From positions 1-64,000 of the forward strand of contig VXSC01000047.1 of assembly GCA_009838195.1 (NCBI GenBank): DNA of 64,000 nucleotides. Reading direction: 5' to 3'. Of the stretch, positions 42,795 through 52,513 are shown in pieces. The translations under genes and the position numbers were made by a program. Under the pieces are notes generated by a model. The model was not told the DNA's origin, did not search any database, and saw only the letters and a list, made by a program, of their open reading frames with translations. Origin of the DNA: Rhodothermaceae bacterium (GTDB lineage: Bacteria > Bacteroidota > Rhodothermia > Rhodothermales > Bin80). Within the stretch, counting starts at the first letter, position 1; each line of letters begins with the position of its first letter.

Positions 42795-45700
42795 TCATGG
42801 CTCGTCTGATTCACCGTATTGCCACTGCCTCCAACCCTTGAGTAAAGGAAAATACAGGCCTAAGAAAATCGGCCGCCTATCTGTGGCCTGCATCGCGCGT
42901 GCATAAATCTCCATTTTGGAGCGATACCTCTCCCGCTCATTGTCTAAAAACCAGTCCACATCGCTTCCAGCATGCGTGCTCGTCTTGTAATCGACGATCC
43001 AGCGCTTGCCGTCCTCCACGAAAGTTCGATCCAGAATATAACGGCGAGCCCCTACTCCCGCGGCAACAGTTAGTGCATATTCCCGCTCATCATGCTTGTG
43101 TCGTGACAGAATCCAACGCCCCCGGCTGTCCTCCACCGTATTGGTTAGCGCCTCCTTCACTTGCACCAAGGCCGTTTCTAGATTTTCTCCCTCCAAACCT
43201 TCATGATAAAGAGCATAGCGTAAAATATTCTCGCTGAAATCCACCCTGTCTGGAAACCACATCTCCTGTAACATCCGGTGAACCACATTCCCGATCCGTC
43301 GCCGAAAATCCCCCGCCCACTTGAAGACCGGCGTACGCTCTTCCTTTTCATCCTCAAACCGCTCCCGTTTCGCTTTCCATATCAACTCCTCGGGCGGATC
43401 CACTGGCTCCCATTCCGCGGACAAACGAAGTAAAGGGACACCAACATCTTCCGGCCTGGTGACATCCGTGGCACCCACCTCCTCCCGACAATCCTTCCAT
43501 GCTCTTGAGAATTCCGGCTCTGCTACTTTCCATATTTTGGACAGAAGCACACGCGAATCCGGCGACTTCACGTCATCGCCTTCCGCTCCGTGAGCAATAT
43601 GCCCGATGAGGTGCAGATCCTTTCGAGCTCGTGTGGCTGCCACATACAATAGACGTGTACTTTCATGGTCTCGCCTCTTTCGCTCGATAGTTCGCAGGTA
43701 TCCATAGGCGGCATCCCCTTGGCCCCCCGTCTCCTGAATCGGTGCCAACAATAAATGGGGTTGATCGCCATCACTGTATTCCCGCCACATCAAGAGGCGT
43801 GAACCATCTGCCCGGGTCTGATATCCCAGACCCGGTAATATGACCGTATCAAACTCCAGCCCCTTGGCCTTATGAGTGGTTAACAGCTGCAAGTCCCCTT
43901 TTGCCTCTACATCCGAGGGGGCAAATAGGCGTTCGACATCTCCCATAAATTTATTCTCGTCCCGCAAGTCGATACCGTCGACCGACTCCTCCAGAAGATT
44001 CAAAAAGGCCGTCGCATCCTCCAGGTCTGTTGATTTCCCAAGGCACGCAGGCCCGCCCAGAGCCAACCATGTACCTTCAATCCACCGCCGCACAGGAAGC
44101 CGACCTCGAAGTGCACATGCATCGGTAAGGATCGGAAAAACACGTTTCAAGCGTCGTCTGCCATCCGGCGACAGCTGCTCTTGACGAACGGAAATAAGGT
44201 CCAGAATCGCAGTTTCAAAATCATTACCCACCAGGTTCTGCAGATCCGCCAGGGTCAATCCACACCATGGTGCTCGAAGAATAGAAAACCAGGCGATGCG
44301 ATTTCCCGGATGAAGCAGTGCCTGGGTCAAAGCCACCAAGTCACGAACTACCGGCCGCTCACCAAGCGGATCAATCTCGACCGATCGAAACGCAATCCTG
44401 CGCCTGTGAAGCAGTGTAATGATGTTTAGCAAATGTCTACGTGCCTGAACAAGTACGGCAATTGTCGCTTCCGGCTGCTGTGATCGGGTTTCTTCAATGA
44501 TCTGGACGACCTTCTCAGCCTGAGCTTCCAAATCATCGCGAAAAAATGGATGGATCCTGATTGTACTGCCATCCATGTCGGTCCTGTAGGCGGTAGAAGG
44601 GCTGTACGTTACACCACCGGTCACCGTATCCTCAACTTGTGGGAAGGCCTCACTCAGGGCCTCATTAACCCAACTCACAATCTCCGTGCTGGAGCGAAAA
44701 TTCGTCTCCAATACAAGAAATCTGAGGCGGACCGGCCCCAATCCATGCGTTCGAGCGCGAGAGAACAGGCTCACCTCTGCTTCCCGAAAACCATAAATGG
44801 ACTGCATGGGATCACCAACCAGAAACAGTGTCCTGTCATCGCCTGTCCAGTCATGGATGAGACTCTCAAACAGTTCGTACTGACTCTGGGACGTATCCTG
44901 AAATTCGTCAATCAATAGATGCCGAACCGCAACGTCTGGAATGCCTCCCCGTGAGCCCGACGACACATGCGCCTTCACTGCTTCTTGGGCTGCCAGTGCA
45001 ACCTCTGTAAAATCAACACACCCGTCCTCCTGAAAGACACCGCGAAGCTGGGTCACTGCTGCCGGCAAAAGATGCATCAGTGCCTCCAGAACCTGCCACT
45101 GCTTGTCATCATAGGTTGCCGGTGGTAATTGTCGCAGTTCATGAAGCTGCATAATAACATCCTCCCCGAGATGGATTGCCTGGATGCGCTCTTTTGCATC
45201 TTGCTCTTGGGGTGGAAAACCCGTACCCACGTTGTATGCCCTGCGACGCTTACCGCTACTGGTCAAAAGTAGCTCTGCAATCCCAAGCCAACACGGAAGA
45301 GCCTCAGCGGAAGTATCCGGGAGGCCTTGAAGCTCAAGACAGGCAACAATCTTACTTTCCCTGCCCGCATCGTGTAGATTTTTGGCTGCCAAACGGGCCA
45401 ACTCAACCACTTCCTCCGCCTGGCCCTCTGAAAATTCCTCCACCACACGTTCCAGCGCATGCTTGATGACATGAGATAATGCAGACTCCAGGGCCCGCCG
45501 CGTCTCCGCAAGTTCTTCCTTTCTTCCATCCACATGGCGCATCCACTGATCCCGTCGGCCTAGCATTGCACCCAATAGCTTCTCCACCTTGCCCATATGA
45601 TTGTCAAGGTGCCTCAATAGAACAGCAATCGCAGCTAGTTCATTCGCCGGTGCCCGATCATCGAATAACAACTCCAGCGTGCGACGCGCAGCCTTTTGGT

Positions 45701-46148
45701 GCAGATGGCGTGCATCCTCTTCCGGCTGTAGTAGTGCTCCCATACGGGAGACCCAAGGCATCCTGCGGACCAGTAAAGAACAAAGTGAATCAATGGTCTG
45801 GATACGCAGACGTAATGGGTTCTCAATAAGATGCCACTCCCGCTTGTCGTTGCGTTCAAGCGCTTGACGGGCCAGATCCCATGTATGCCTCTCGTGCTGG
45901 GCTATTGGTGGTTCACCTGCCACTCCCTGGAGCGCGCGGATAATGCGGTGTCGCATTTCGGCAGCCGCCTTGCGGGTAAAGGTGATGGCAACGATCTCCT
46001 CGGGATAATCTACCCGGGCCAACAGAACGAGATACCGCTGAATCAAGAGTTCTGTCTTACCGGAGCCAGCAGGTGCCTGCACAATGAACGAGGCATGCGG
46101 ATCCAGTGCCTCCTGGCGCTGCGCGTGATCTGGAACCAGATTACTCAT
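42795..46148 (-). CDS. addA: AddA-like UvrD-family helicase-nuclease
   Basis: The 1117-residue protein has the UvrD/RecB helicase core: Walker A APAGSGKTELL (about residues 25-35), motif Ia ITFTRKAAAEM, motif II LLIDEFQDTSQSQ, and later LLTTHKAKGLEFD and RLLYVAATRA. A C-terminal PD-(D/E)XK nuclease core, WIVDYKT, is near residue 1053. With its upstream partner it should form a double-strand-break-processing complex like AddAB. It overlaps the partner gene by 8 bases. The symbol is by function rather than by proven orthology. Confidence 0.85.
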   Translation of the reverse strand: MSNLVPDHAQRQEALDPHASFIVQAPAGSGKTELLIQRYLVLLARVDYPEEIVAITFTRKAAAEMRHRIIRALQGVAGEPPIAQHERHTWDLARQALERNDKREWHLIENPLRLRIQTIDSLCSLLVRRMPWVSRMGALLQPEEDARHLHQKAARRTLELLFDDRAPANELAAIAVLLRHLDNHMGKVEKLLGAMLGRRDQWMRHVDGRKEELAETRRALESALSHVIKHALERVVEEFSEGQAEEVVELARLAAKNLHDAGRESKIVACLELQGLPDTSAEALPCWLGIAELLLTSSGKRRRAYNVGTGFPPQEQDAKERIQAIHLGEDVIMQLHELRQLPPATYDDKQWQVLEALMHLLPAAVTQLRGVFQEDGCVDFTEVALAAQEAVKAHVSSGSRGGIPDVAVRHLLIDEFQDTSQSQYELFESLIHDWTGDDRTLFLVGDPMQSIYGFREAEVSLFSRARTHGLGPVRLRFLVLETNFRSSTEIVSWVNEALSEAFPQVEDTVTGGVTYSPSTAYRTDMDGSTIRIHPFFRDDLEAQAEKVVQIIEETRSQQPEATIAVLVQARRHLLNIITLLHRRRIAFRSVEIDPLGERPVVRDLVALTQALLHPGNRIAWFSILRAPWCGLTLADLQNLVGNDFETAILDLISVRQEQLSPDGRRRLKRVFPILTDACALRGRLPVRRWIEGTWLALGGPACLGKSTDLEDATAFLNLLEESVDGIDLRDENKFMGDVERLFAPSDVEAKGDLQLLTTHKAKGLEFDTVILPGLGYQTRADGSRLLMWREYSDGDQPHLLLAPIQETGGQGDAAYGYLRTIERKRRDHESTRLLYVAATRARKDLHLIGHIAHGAEGDDVKSPDSRVLLSKIWKVAEPEFSRAWKDCREEVGATDVTRPEDVGVPLLRLSAEWEPVDPPEELIWKAKRERFEDEKEERTPVFKWAGDFRRRIGNVVHRMLQEMWFPDRVDFSENILRYALYHEGLEGENLETALVQVKEALTNTVEDSRGRWILSRHKHDEREYALTVAAGVGARRYILDRTFVEDGKRWIVDYKTSTHAGSDVDWFLDNERERYRSKMEIYARAMQATDRRPIFLGLYFPLLKGWRQWQYGESDEP

Positions 46149-48894
46149 CCTTCTGCGATGATTTTACGGGGGGACTCCCGACCCGGCAAAACGTGGTCAG
46201 GTTGCAATACCTGCAGGTCTGTCCTGGAATTTTGGGGTCAACGATCGCATGCCCGGCCTTGTAATCCCGTCCGAGGGCGTTGAGGGTTTCTCTCCAGTGC
46301 CCGATAAGCTCCGGCAAAGGCTCTTTGCTGACTTTAACCCCCTTATTGCCGATGTCCTGATTTGCGATTCCCTTGAATTTCACATCGCCCATCATCAGAC
46401 TGCCAAAGGAAATCCCGGCGATGGGTGAATCTGCCACGACGGCATAGATCGGCAACTGCGGATCATCGGGACGCTCCCCATCCCACAAGGAGACTCTGCA
46501 TCCGCCCGTCTTGTAGTCAAGGATAAATCTCTCCCCACCTTCGAGTAGATCAACGCGGTCTTCCTGGATACGTATGTCTATTCCAGCCACGGTTACATCC
46601 TGCCCCGCTTCGCGTTCATTTTCATCCACGTCTGCGTTTGTACCAGATATATCTATTCCACCTACCGTTACATCCTGCCGCTTTTCCTGCTCAAGAACCG
46701 TAAAGGGTGTCCGCTCACGCTCAAGAGCCAGCCACTCCCCAATAATTTTCTCTAATCGCGCCTGTTCTACACATAGGAATCGTTCATTTCGAAGCCCGCC
46801 CCGAAAGGATGTCAGCCGATCAAGCTCTTCGCGTACGATCCCCCGCACAAGATCTGCCTCTTCCTGCTCGGACAGGGCCCGCAGCGCCGCCTGCGTCCTC
46901 AGTTGTCGCCAAAGTATATCCAGGACACGATGCATGAGTCTACCACGGTCCTGGGCAGCCAGCCCCGGCTGAGCTATACCGGGTGCGGTTGCCCCAAGGC
47001 GTAGCTCCGCAAATGCTCGAAACGGACAGGCCGCCTGCAACTTGAATAGGCTCGTCCCTCCCCTGACCTTTCCTTCGCCGAAGGGGAGTCCTTGATGATC
47101 CTCAATGAATTCCATCTTCGAAGAGCGTTGAATGCGCTCCCCGAGGCTTTCAATGGTACTGACGCCCAGATCTTCCTCCGACACTTCCGGCAATTCCGTA
47201 AACAGTGGACTGACTCTACGATCCGCATCGCCCTCACGTCTGGGGTGACTGACCACAATCGTCGGAGCACTCTTCAGTAACCGATCCGCAAGAGTTTGGG
47301 CGTGCTGCAGCATCCCTTCCGGGGTCGAGCGCCATAATTCTTTTCGACGCTGCAGCCCTATAGGTACAAAAGGGGCCGGTTCACAGGGGGGCGGCCAGGC
47401 ATCATCATGCATCCCAATCATCCAGAGATAATCAAATGATAACCCCATCGCCTCCAAAACCCCCAGAATCTGTACTGGGGCGGGGTCCCTCTCGGGCTGA
47501 AAAAGCTTACTGGAAGCCATGCGACGAAGAATGGTGACGGCCCTTTGACGCGTGATGCTTCCACACACGCCATCCAGTTCCACCAGTGCGGACACCAACT
47601 CTTCCCATACCGAGTACGTTTGATACTCCGCGCTGACTGACTGCCAGGTTCCGGGCCAACTGATACGTTGCGATTTTGTGGACGCATCCCCATCGTTGTC
47701 CTGGATTTTTGACTGCAATAATTGCGAGAGGGCCTCCGCCCATCCACTGGGCTTCTTCCTCCCTCCAAGGTCTGAATACTGCGCCTGCCATGCAACAAAA
47801 AGTGAGGCAAGCAATGGGCATTGATGCAACGAACTCTCCTTTTTCGCCAGATAAATAAGATCCCTCAAGGTCACATACTGCTCTCCGCGATTCCGCAGTG
47901 CCACATCAAGAAGGGCACGTGAGGTGCGTTCCTCAGAAAATCCTGGCAAAAACGGGGACAAGAGAAGGCGGCTGGCCTCCTCTATGGGGATCTCCCGCGG
48001 ATCTATCGAAAGAATCTGCAGTGCCGATTGGATGATTGGATAGTCACCAGCTGGAAGGCCCAGCGAAATGTTGAAGAGCCGTTTTGAATCTTGTTCTGGA
48101 TGAAGCCATGCCTGAGGATGAAATACCTCGGAAAACACACGCTCAACATGACTGCGGAGATTCCCAATGCCTGGCAGAATAATCCCGATCCGAAACGATC
48201 TACGTTCCGCTTCTGGATCGTTCTGCAGAATACGGCGTGCCCATTCAGCCGCAACGCGGATCTCTCGGAAGGTATCGGAAGCACTCAAGCGAAAACTCTT
48301 TTCTGCGTGATTAGGCAAGGGTGTTTCCTGTATCCGTGTCCCCCGCTTTCGAAGAGCCTCAAAGAACTGCTCCTGTGCCGGTGTCGGCTCCAAAAACCCA
48401 CAGAGTTCCAACTCTTGAGGGATTTCAACTTGCCCTTCGTTTACGAGACGGGCTACATGTTTGGAGAGCTCTGCGGCCGCGAACCATCCATTTCGATCAC
48501 ATCGGGCACGAAATTCTAGAGCCCACTTCTGGAATGTACGCGAATCTTCCGAGCTATTCCAATCCGTCCCCTCCAACGGCAGACGCCAATCACAGAGCAA
48601 CTTCCAGGAATTACGGGCCAGTTCCGCAGTTGCAGAAACATCAAGAGGCAGATGTCTGGCCTGTGAACGAAGAATATTCTCCCAAATTATTTGCTCCTCT
48701 GCGGAGCGAAGAGGGCGAAGAAAGGGTGGATCCGATCGCAAATACATCCCCTCTTCCCACAGCTCGGACATCCATGCATTCAGCGTCTTCACGGGCGCGG
48801 TAGGCCAGGTCTGACGGCCTAGCTCTTGCTGATGCCAATCATATTCCTGTTGACGTGCGCGAGCCAGTCGTTCCGTTGCCGCGATGATCATCAT
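46141..48894 (-). CDS. addB: AddB-like partner with PD-(D/E)XK nuclease
   Basis: The 917-residue protein has the layout of the AddB-type or probable DNA-repair protein (TIGR03623-like) partners: an inactivated helicase region with little Walker signature, then a C-terminal nuclease core VDLLEGG followed by LDYKTGG. Near the end, CRYCNLTTFCR suggests part of an iron-sulfur site. It is coupled to addA. A short sequence in the nuclease entry strand is repeated (QDVTVGGIDIS near residue 740 and QDVTVAGIDIR near 765), an oddity described as a finding. Confidence 0.75.
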   Translation of the reverse strand: MMIIAATERLARARQQEYDWHQQELGRQTWPTAPVKTLNAWMSELWEEGMYLRSDPPFLRPLRSAEEQIIWENILRSQARHLPLDVSATAELARNSWKLLCDWRLPLEGTDWNSSEDSRTFQKWALEFRARCDRNGWFAAAELSKHVARLVNEGQVEIPQELELCGFLEPTPAQEQFFEALRKRGTRIQETPLPNHAEKSFRLSASDTFREIRVAAEWARRILQNDPEAERRSFRIGIILPGIGNLRSHVERVFSEVFHPQAWLHPEQDSKRLFNISLGLPAGDYPIIQSALQILSIDPREIPIEEASRLLLSPFLPGFSEERTSRALLDVALRNRGEQYVTLRDLIYLAKKESSLHQCPLLASLFVAWQAQYSDLGGRKKPSGWAEALSQLLQSKIQDNDGDASTKSQRISWPGTWQSVSAEYQTYSVWEELVSALVELDGVCGSITRQRAVTILRRMASSKLFQPERDPAPVQILGVLEAMGLSFDYLWMIGMHDDAWPPPCEPAPFVPIGLQRRKELWRSTPEGMLQHAQTLADRLLKSAPTIVVSHPRREGDADRRVSPLFTELPEVSEEDLGVSTIESLGERIQRSSKMEFIEDHQGLPFGEGKVRGGTSLFKLQAACPFRAFAELRLGATAPGIAQPGLAAQDRGRLMHRVLDILWRQLRTQAALRALSEQEEADLVRGIVREELDRLTSFRGGLRNERFLCVEQARLEKIIGEWLALERERTPFTVLEQEKRQDVTVGGIDISGTNADVDENEREAGQDVTVAGIDIRIQEDRVDLLEGGERFILDYKTGGCRVSLWDGERPDDPQLPIYAVVADSPIAGISFGSLMMGDVKFKGIANQDIGNKGVKVSKEPLPELIGHWRETLNALGRDYKAGHAIVDPKIPGQTCRYCNLTTFCRVGSPPVKSSQKDE
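46571..46677. repeat. Internal tandem repeat inside addB (75-base period)
   Basis: Near-identical 30-base stretches at 46571-46602 and 46648-46677 are 75 bases apart. They encode the QDVTV-GIDI strand twice. Confidence 0.75.
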
Positions 48895-48985
48895 GACAGG
48901 GTTAGAAAATTATAGGGCACCGATCAGTCTACCACGGCTTTCGCAAATCTCTTCGCAGACCCTGCTGATTGAAAACGCCGCCCGG

Positions 48986-50281
48986 TCAATCATTCAAGGC
49001 AATCTCTAGTGCCCGCTCGAATGAACTCAGCGTATGTTCAACCGCCTCCGTATCGTGGGCCGTTGACATAAACCAAGCCTCATACTGGGACGGAGCAAGG
49101 TGTACACCGCGGGGGAGCAGCGATCGAAATACCTTCGCGAACAATTCTGCATTGGATGCAGAGGCCGTTTCCCAATTCGTCACGGGCATCTCTGTAAAGA
49201 AACAACTAAACATGGTCCCGACCCCATCGACCTGCATTGGAACGGATTTACGGGCAGCAATTGCAGCCAATCCCTCCATCAGAGATGAAGCTTGAGAAGA
49301 CGCCTGTTCCCAAGCATCTCCGCGTAATCCTGATTCCAGTGTCGCCAGGCCAGCCTGCACGGCAACGGGGTTGCCAGAGAGCGTACCCGCCTGATAGACC
49401 GGCCCCTCGGGAGCAACCTGTGCCATGATATCTGCTCTACCTCCGTAAGCCCCAATCGGAAGCCCGCCACCGATCACCTTGCCAAGTGTTGTTAAATCCG
49501 GCGTGATCCCGTACAACGATTGCGCACCACCGGGATGGACCCGAAACCCTGTCATCACCTCATCAAAGATCAAGAGTGCCCCGTGAGCACGTGTGATCGC
49601 ACGCAAGCCTTCCAGGTAGCCGTCCGCGGGGGGAATCACTCCCATGTTCCCGGCGACCGGCTCAACGATCATAGCTGCAACCTCCCCGGCGTACTGATCC
49701 AGTGCCTGCTCAACCGCGGAGAGATCATTAAACGAAACCATGATGGTATGCTCCACCGTGCTCTTTGGAATTCCCGGACAATTAGGTAGCCCCAGCGTTG
49801 CCACCCCGCTGCCTGCCTCTACCAACAGGTAATCCGCATGTCCATGATAGTTGCCCACGCACTTGATAATCTTATCCCGTCCCGTGAATGCACGTGCCAA
49901 ACGAAGTGCACTCATTACCGCTTCCGTCCCGGAGTTAACGAGACGCAACCGCTCAATCATCGGCATGAATGTCTGAATTTTGTTTACGAGCCGTGATTCA
50001 TCCTCGGTGCATGCCCCAAAACTGGTTCCTTTCGCGGCGGCGGCACTGATCGCCGCGACCACCTCTTCATGTGCATGCCCAACAAGTAGCGGTCCATAGG
50101 ACAACACATAATCGACGTACCGATTGCCATCTACATCCTGAACCCATGCACCTGAGCCCTGCTCCATAAAAACTGGCGAGCCACCGACTGCCTTATAAGC
50201 ACGGACTGGTGAACTGACACCGCCCGGCATACAGGCCTTGGCAGCTGTGAAGAGTGCATCGGAGCGTGTGCGGGTATACAT
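48986..50281 (-). CDS. hemL: Glutamate-1-semialdehyde 2,1-aminomutase
   Basis: The 431-residue PLP enzyme converts glutamate-1-semialdehyde to 5-aminolevulinate for tetrapyrrole synthesis. Hallmarks are the N-terminal PGGVSSPVRAYKAVGG, the NSGTEA motif near residue 116, the FDEVMTGFR motif and K268 in LGKVIGGGLP, the Schiff-base lysine. Length and motif spacing match the family. It is 91 bases upstream of the AddB-like gene and on the same strand. Confidence 0.95.
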   Translation of the reverse strand: MYTRTRSDALFTAAKACMPGGVSSPVRAYKAVGGSPVFMEQGSGAWVQDVDGNRYVDYVLSYGPLLVGHAHEEVVAAISAAAAKGTSFGACTEDESRLVNKIQTFMPMIERLRLVNSGTEAVMSALRLARAFTGRDKIIKCVGNYHGHADYLLVEAGSGVATLGLPNCPGIPKSTVEHTIMVSFNDLSAVEQALDQYAGEVAAMIVEPVAGNMGVIPPADGYLEGLRAITRAHGALLIFDEVMTGFRVHPGGAQSLYGITPDLTTLGKVIGGGLPIGAYGGRADIMAQVAPEGPVYQAGTLSGNPVAVQAGLATLESGLRGDAWEQASSQASSLMEGLAAIAARKSVPMQVDGVGTMFSCFFTEMPVTNWETASASNAELFAKVFRSLLPRGVHLAPSQYEAWFMSTAHDTEAVEHTLSSFERALEIALND

Positions 50282-50573
50282 GTTTATGCCTGAAGGATCG
50301 GTATGGGATCATTGTACTCGCTCAAAGAGCTTTCCACCGCCAATATAGCAATCCAATCCCGGGAAGAAGCTCTCTTGGAATCATTTGTAGAGTACCCCCC
50401 TGCCAGCTCAGTGGCTGAAAGAACCCCTTCTGTCATGCATGCAGAGTTCGTCAGTGAGTTTCCCAAGTAATTGAGCGTTATTTTGACAGCCTAGTATCAC
50501 TGTTTACCGCTCATGCAAAAGCGGTCTAGGTATTTCGAACTTTCCGTTCATTGAATCATCTTTTTATCGTTCC

Positions 50574-52490
50574 ATGCGAATTTTTTATGTATGTCTTCTC
50601 GCCTGCCTTGTTGGTGGTAGTGGCGGGACTTCACCCCAACCGTTAACCGTTAACAAACTCTTCCGCAGTGGGGCAGTGCTCCAGCGTGACGCATCCGTAC
50701 CCGTCTGGGGAACCGCGACTGCCGATGCTATCGTCATGGTCTCTCTGGACCAGGATGAACAATCTGTACGTGCAGACAGCGATGGCAACTGGCTTGCCAC
50801 TCTCGAACCCCGCCCTGCTGGTGGACCGCACCGACTGATGGTTGCAACAGACACGGATACTCTGGTTGCCGAAAATATCATGTACGGGGATGTCTGGGTC
50901 GCGTCCGGGCAATCCAATATGGAATGGTCCGTAGCCAATTCTGCAGATGCTGAACGGGAAATCGCATCCGCTGATGACCCTCTGCTGCGCCATTACAAAG
51001 TCCCTCGCAGCTGGTCCTATACCCCCGAAGATACGCTGGCTGGTGGTCAGTGGCATTTTGCCAACCCAGAGCATGTAGGAGCTTTCACGGCCGTCGGATA
51101 CTCGTTTGCCCGGGAGCTTCGCGCATCTGCCGACATCCCGATTGGAATTTTGAACACGTCCTGGGGTGGCAGCCGCATCGAAGCCTGGATGGATCCCCCC
51201 GCACTTGGAATGGATGATGCGCAAATCACACGGCTTTGGGATGCCCCAAAAGCCCGTGCAGACAGCCTCATACGGATCTTTACCGAAGAGCATGGCGCTT
51301 CTGCGAATTCGGATCCCGGCTTTGAAGCAGATGTGCCCCTCTGGGCAGACCCAAATCTTGACGACACAGAGTGGATGGAGATCCCGGCTCCCGGGCCCTG
51401 GGAAGCAGGGGGGCTTGAAGGATTAAACGGCATTGCCTGGTACCGTACCAGCTTTGAACTCGATACCGTTCCCACCGATGCAGTATTGCACCTCGGCACC
51501 GTTGATGATCGAGATATGACCTGGATCAACGGTCACCTAGTCGGAGAAACAGATCGGTACCTAATTGAACGGGAATATGCGATTGGTGAAGGCATTCTGC
51601 AACCTGGCGTCAACCAACTGACCGTCCGCGTACACGACACTGGAGGCAATGGAGGATTGGTGGCTGACGATGCCAGACTCGCTCTCCAGTGGCCGGACGG
51701 GGAAGTGGATTTGGAGGGCACATGGAAAATTCGCGTGGGGCAGTTTCAGATCAACCCCGGAGGAAATCCCAACCAGCTGCCGACATTGCTCTACAATTCA
51801 ATGATTCATCCGATCCTGGATTTTCCGATCACAGGGTTTATCTGGTATCAGGGAGAATCCAATGCTGGTGATCCCGTAACTGCCACCGCCTATGCAGCGC
51901 AGTTCCAGTCGATGATCAACCGGTGGCGTACGTTGTGGGAACACGAAGACGCGCCGTTCCTGTTCGTGTCTCTTGCCAGCTTTCTAGCAGCACAGGACGA
52001 ACCCCAGGAAAGCAACTGGGCAATCCTGCGCGAATCTCAGGCCGCGGCTATGGAATTGCCGAATGTCGGCCAGGCCATCACACTTGACATTGGTGAAGCA
52101 GAGGATATTCATCCGAGAAATAAACAGGATGTGGGATACCGCCTTGCGCTCTGGGCCAGAAGCCTCGTCTACGGGGACCAAGTGGTGCACGCCGGACCCA
52201 TCTACCGTGAACATTCCATCGAACATGGAAAGGTCACCCTTTGGTTTGATCATGTTGGGGGTGGGCTTGCCACGCGGGACGACGGACCTCTTGGAGGATT
52301 TGCCATCGCCGGAGAGGAGGGAGAATTCATATGGGCGGATGCCCAAATCCAGGGAGACTCCATAGTGGTGTCGCACCCGGATATCCCGAATCCAACCTCG
52401 GTTCGGTATGCCTGGGCATACAATCCGACTACAGCGAACCTGATCAATGCTGAAGGATTGCCCGCCGCTCCATTCCGAACCGGGCGTTAG
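50574..52490 (+). CDS. Sialate O-acetylesterase family protein
   Basis: The 638-residue secreted esterase has a signal-type N-terminus (to about VGGSGGT) and the SASA domain: catalytic S114 in SGQSNMEW, the IWYQGESNAGD motif, and the late DIHPRNK that supplies the Asp and His. A jelly-roll-like insertion is at about residues 240-380. Such enzymes remove O-acetyl groups from sialic acids or other sugars. It precedes the TamB-like gene with a 23-base gap. Confidence 0.9.
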   Translation: MRIFYVCLLACLVGGSGGTSPQPLTVNKLFRSGAVLQRDASVPVWGTATADAIVMVSLDQDEQSVRADSDGNWLATLEPRPAGGPHRLMVATDTDTLVAENIMYGDVWVASGQSNMEWSVANSADAEREIASADDPLLRHYKVPRSWSYTPEDTLAGGQWHFANPEHVGAFTAVGYSFARELRASADIPIGILNTSWGGSRIEAWMDPPALGMDDAQITRLWDAPKARADSLIRIFTEEHGASANSDPGFEADVPLWADPNLDDTEWMEIPAPGPWEAGGLEGLNGIAWYRTSFELDTVPTDAVLHLGTVDDRDMTWINGHLVGETDRYLIEREYAIGEGILQPGVNQLTVRVHDTGGNGGLVADDARLALQWPDGEVDLEGTWKIRVGQFQINPGGNPNQLPTLLYNSMIHPILDFPITGFIWYQGESNAGDPVTATAYAAQFQSMINRWRTLWEHEDAPFLFVSLASFLAAQDEPQESNWAILRESQAAAMELPNVGQAITLDIGEAEDIHPRNKQDVGYRLALWARSLVYGDQVVHAGPIYREHSIEHGKVTLWFDHVGGGLATRDDGPLGGFAIAGEEGEFIWADAQIQGDSIVVSHPDIPNPTSVRYAWAYNPTTANLINAEGLPAAPFRTGR

Positions 52491-52513
52491 TTCCAACAAA
52501 GTAACCCTTACCC

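Noticed and set aside
50284-50466. 60-residue minus-strand frame ending 2 bases before hemL
   Set aside because: It is Ser-rich with no recognisable fold or ribosome site; adjacency to hemL is likely chance.
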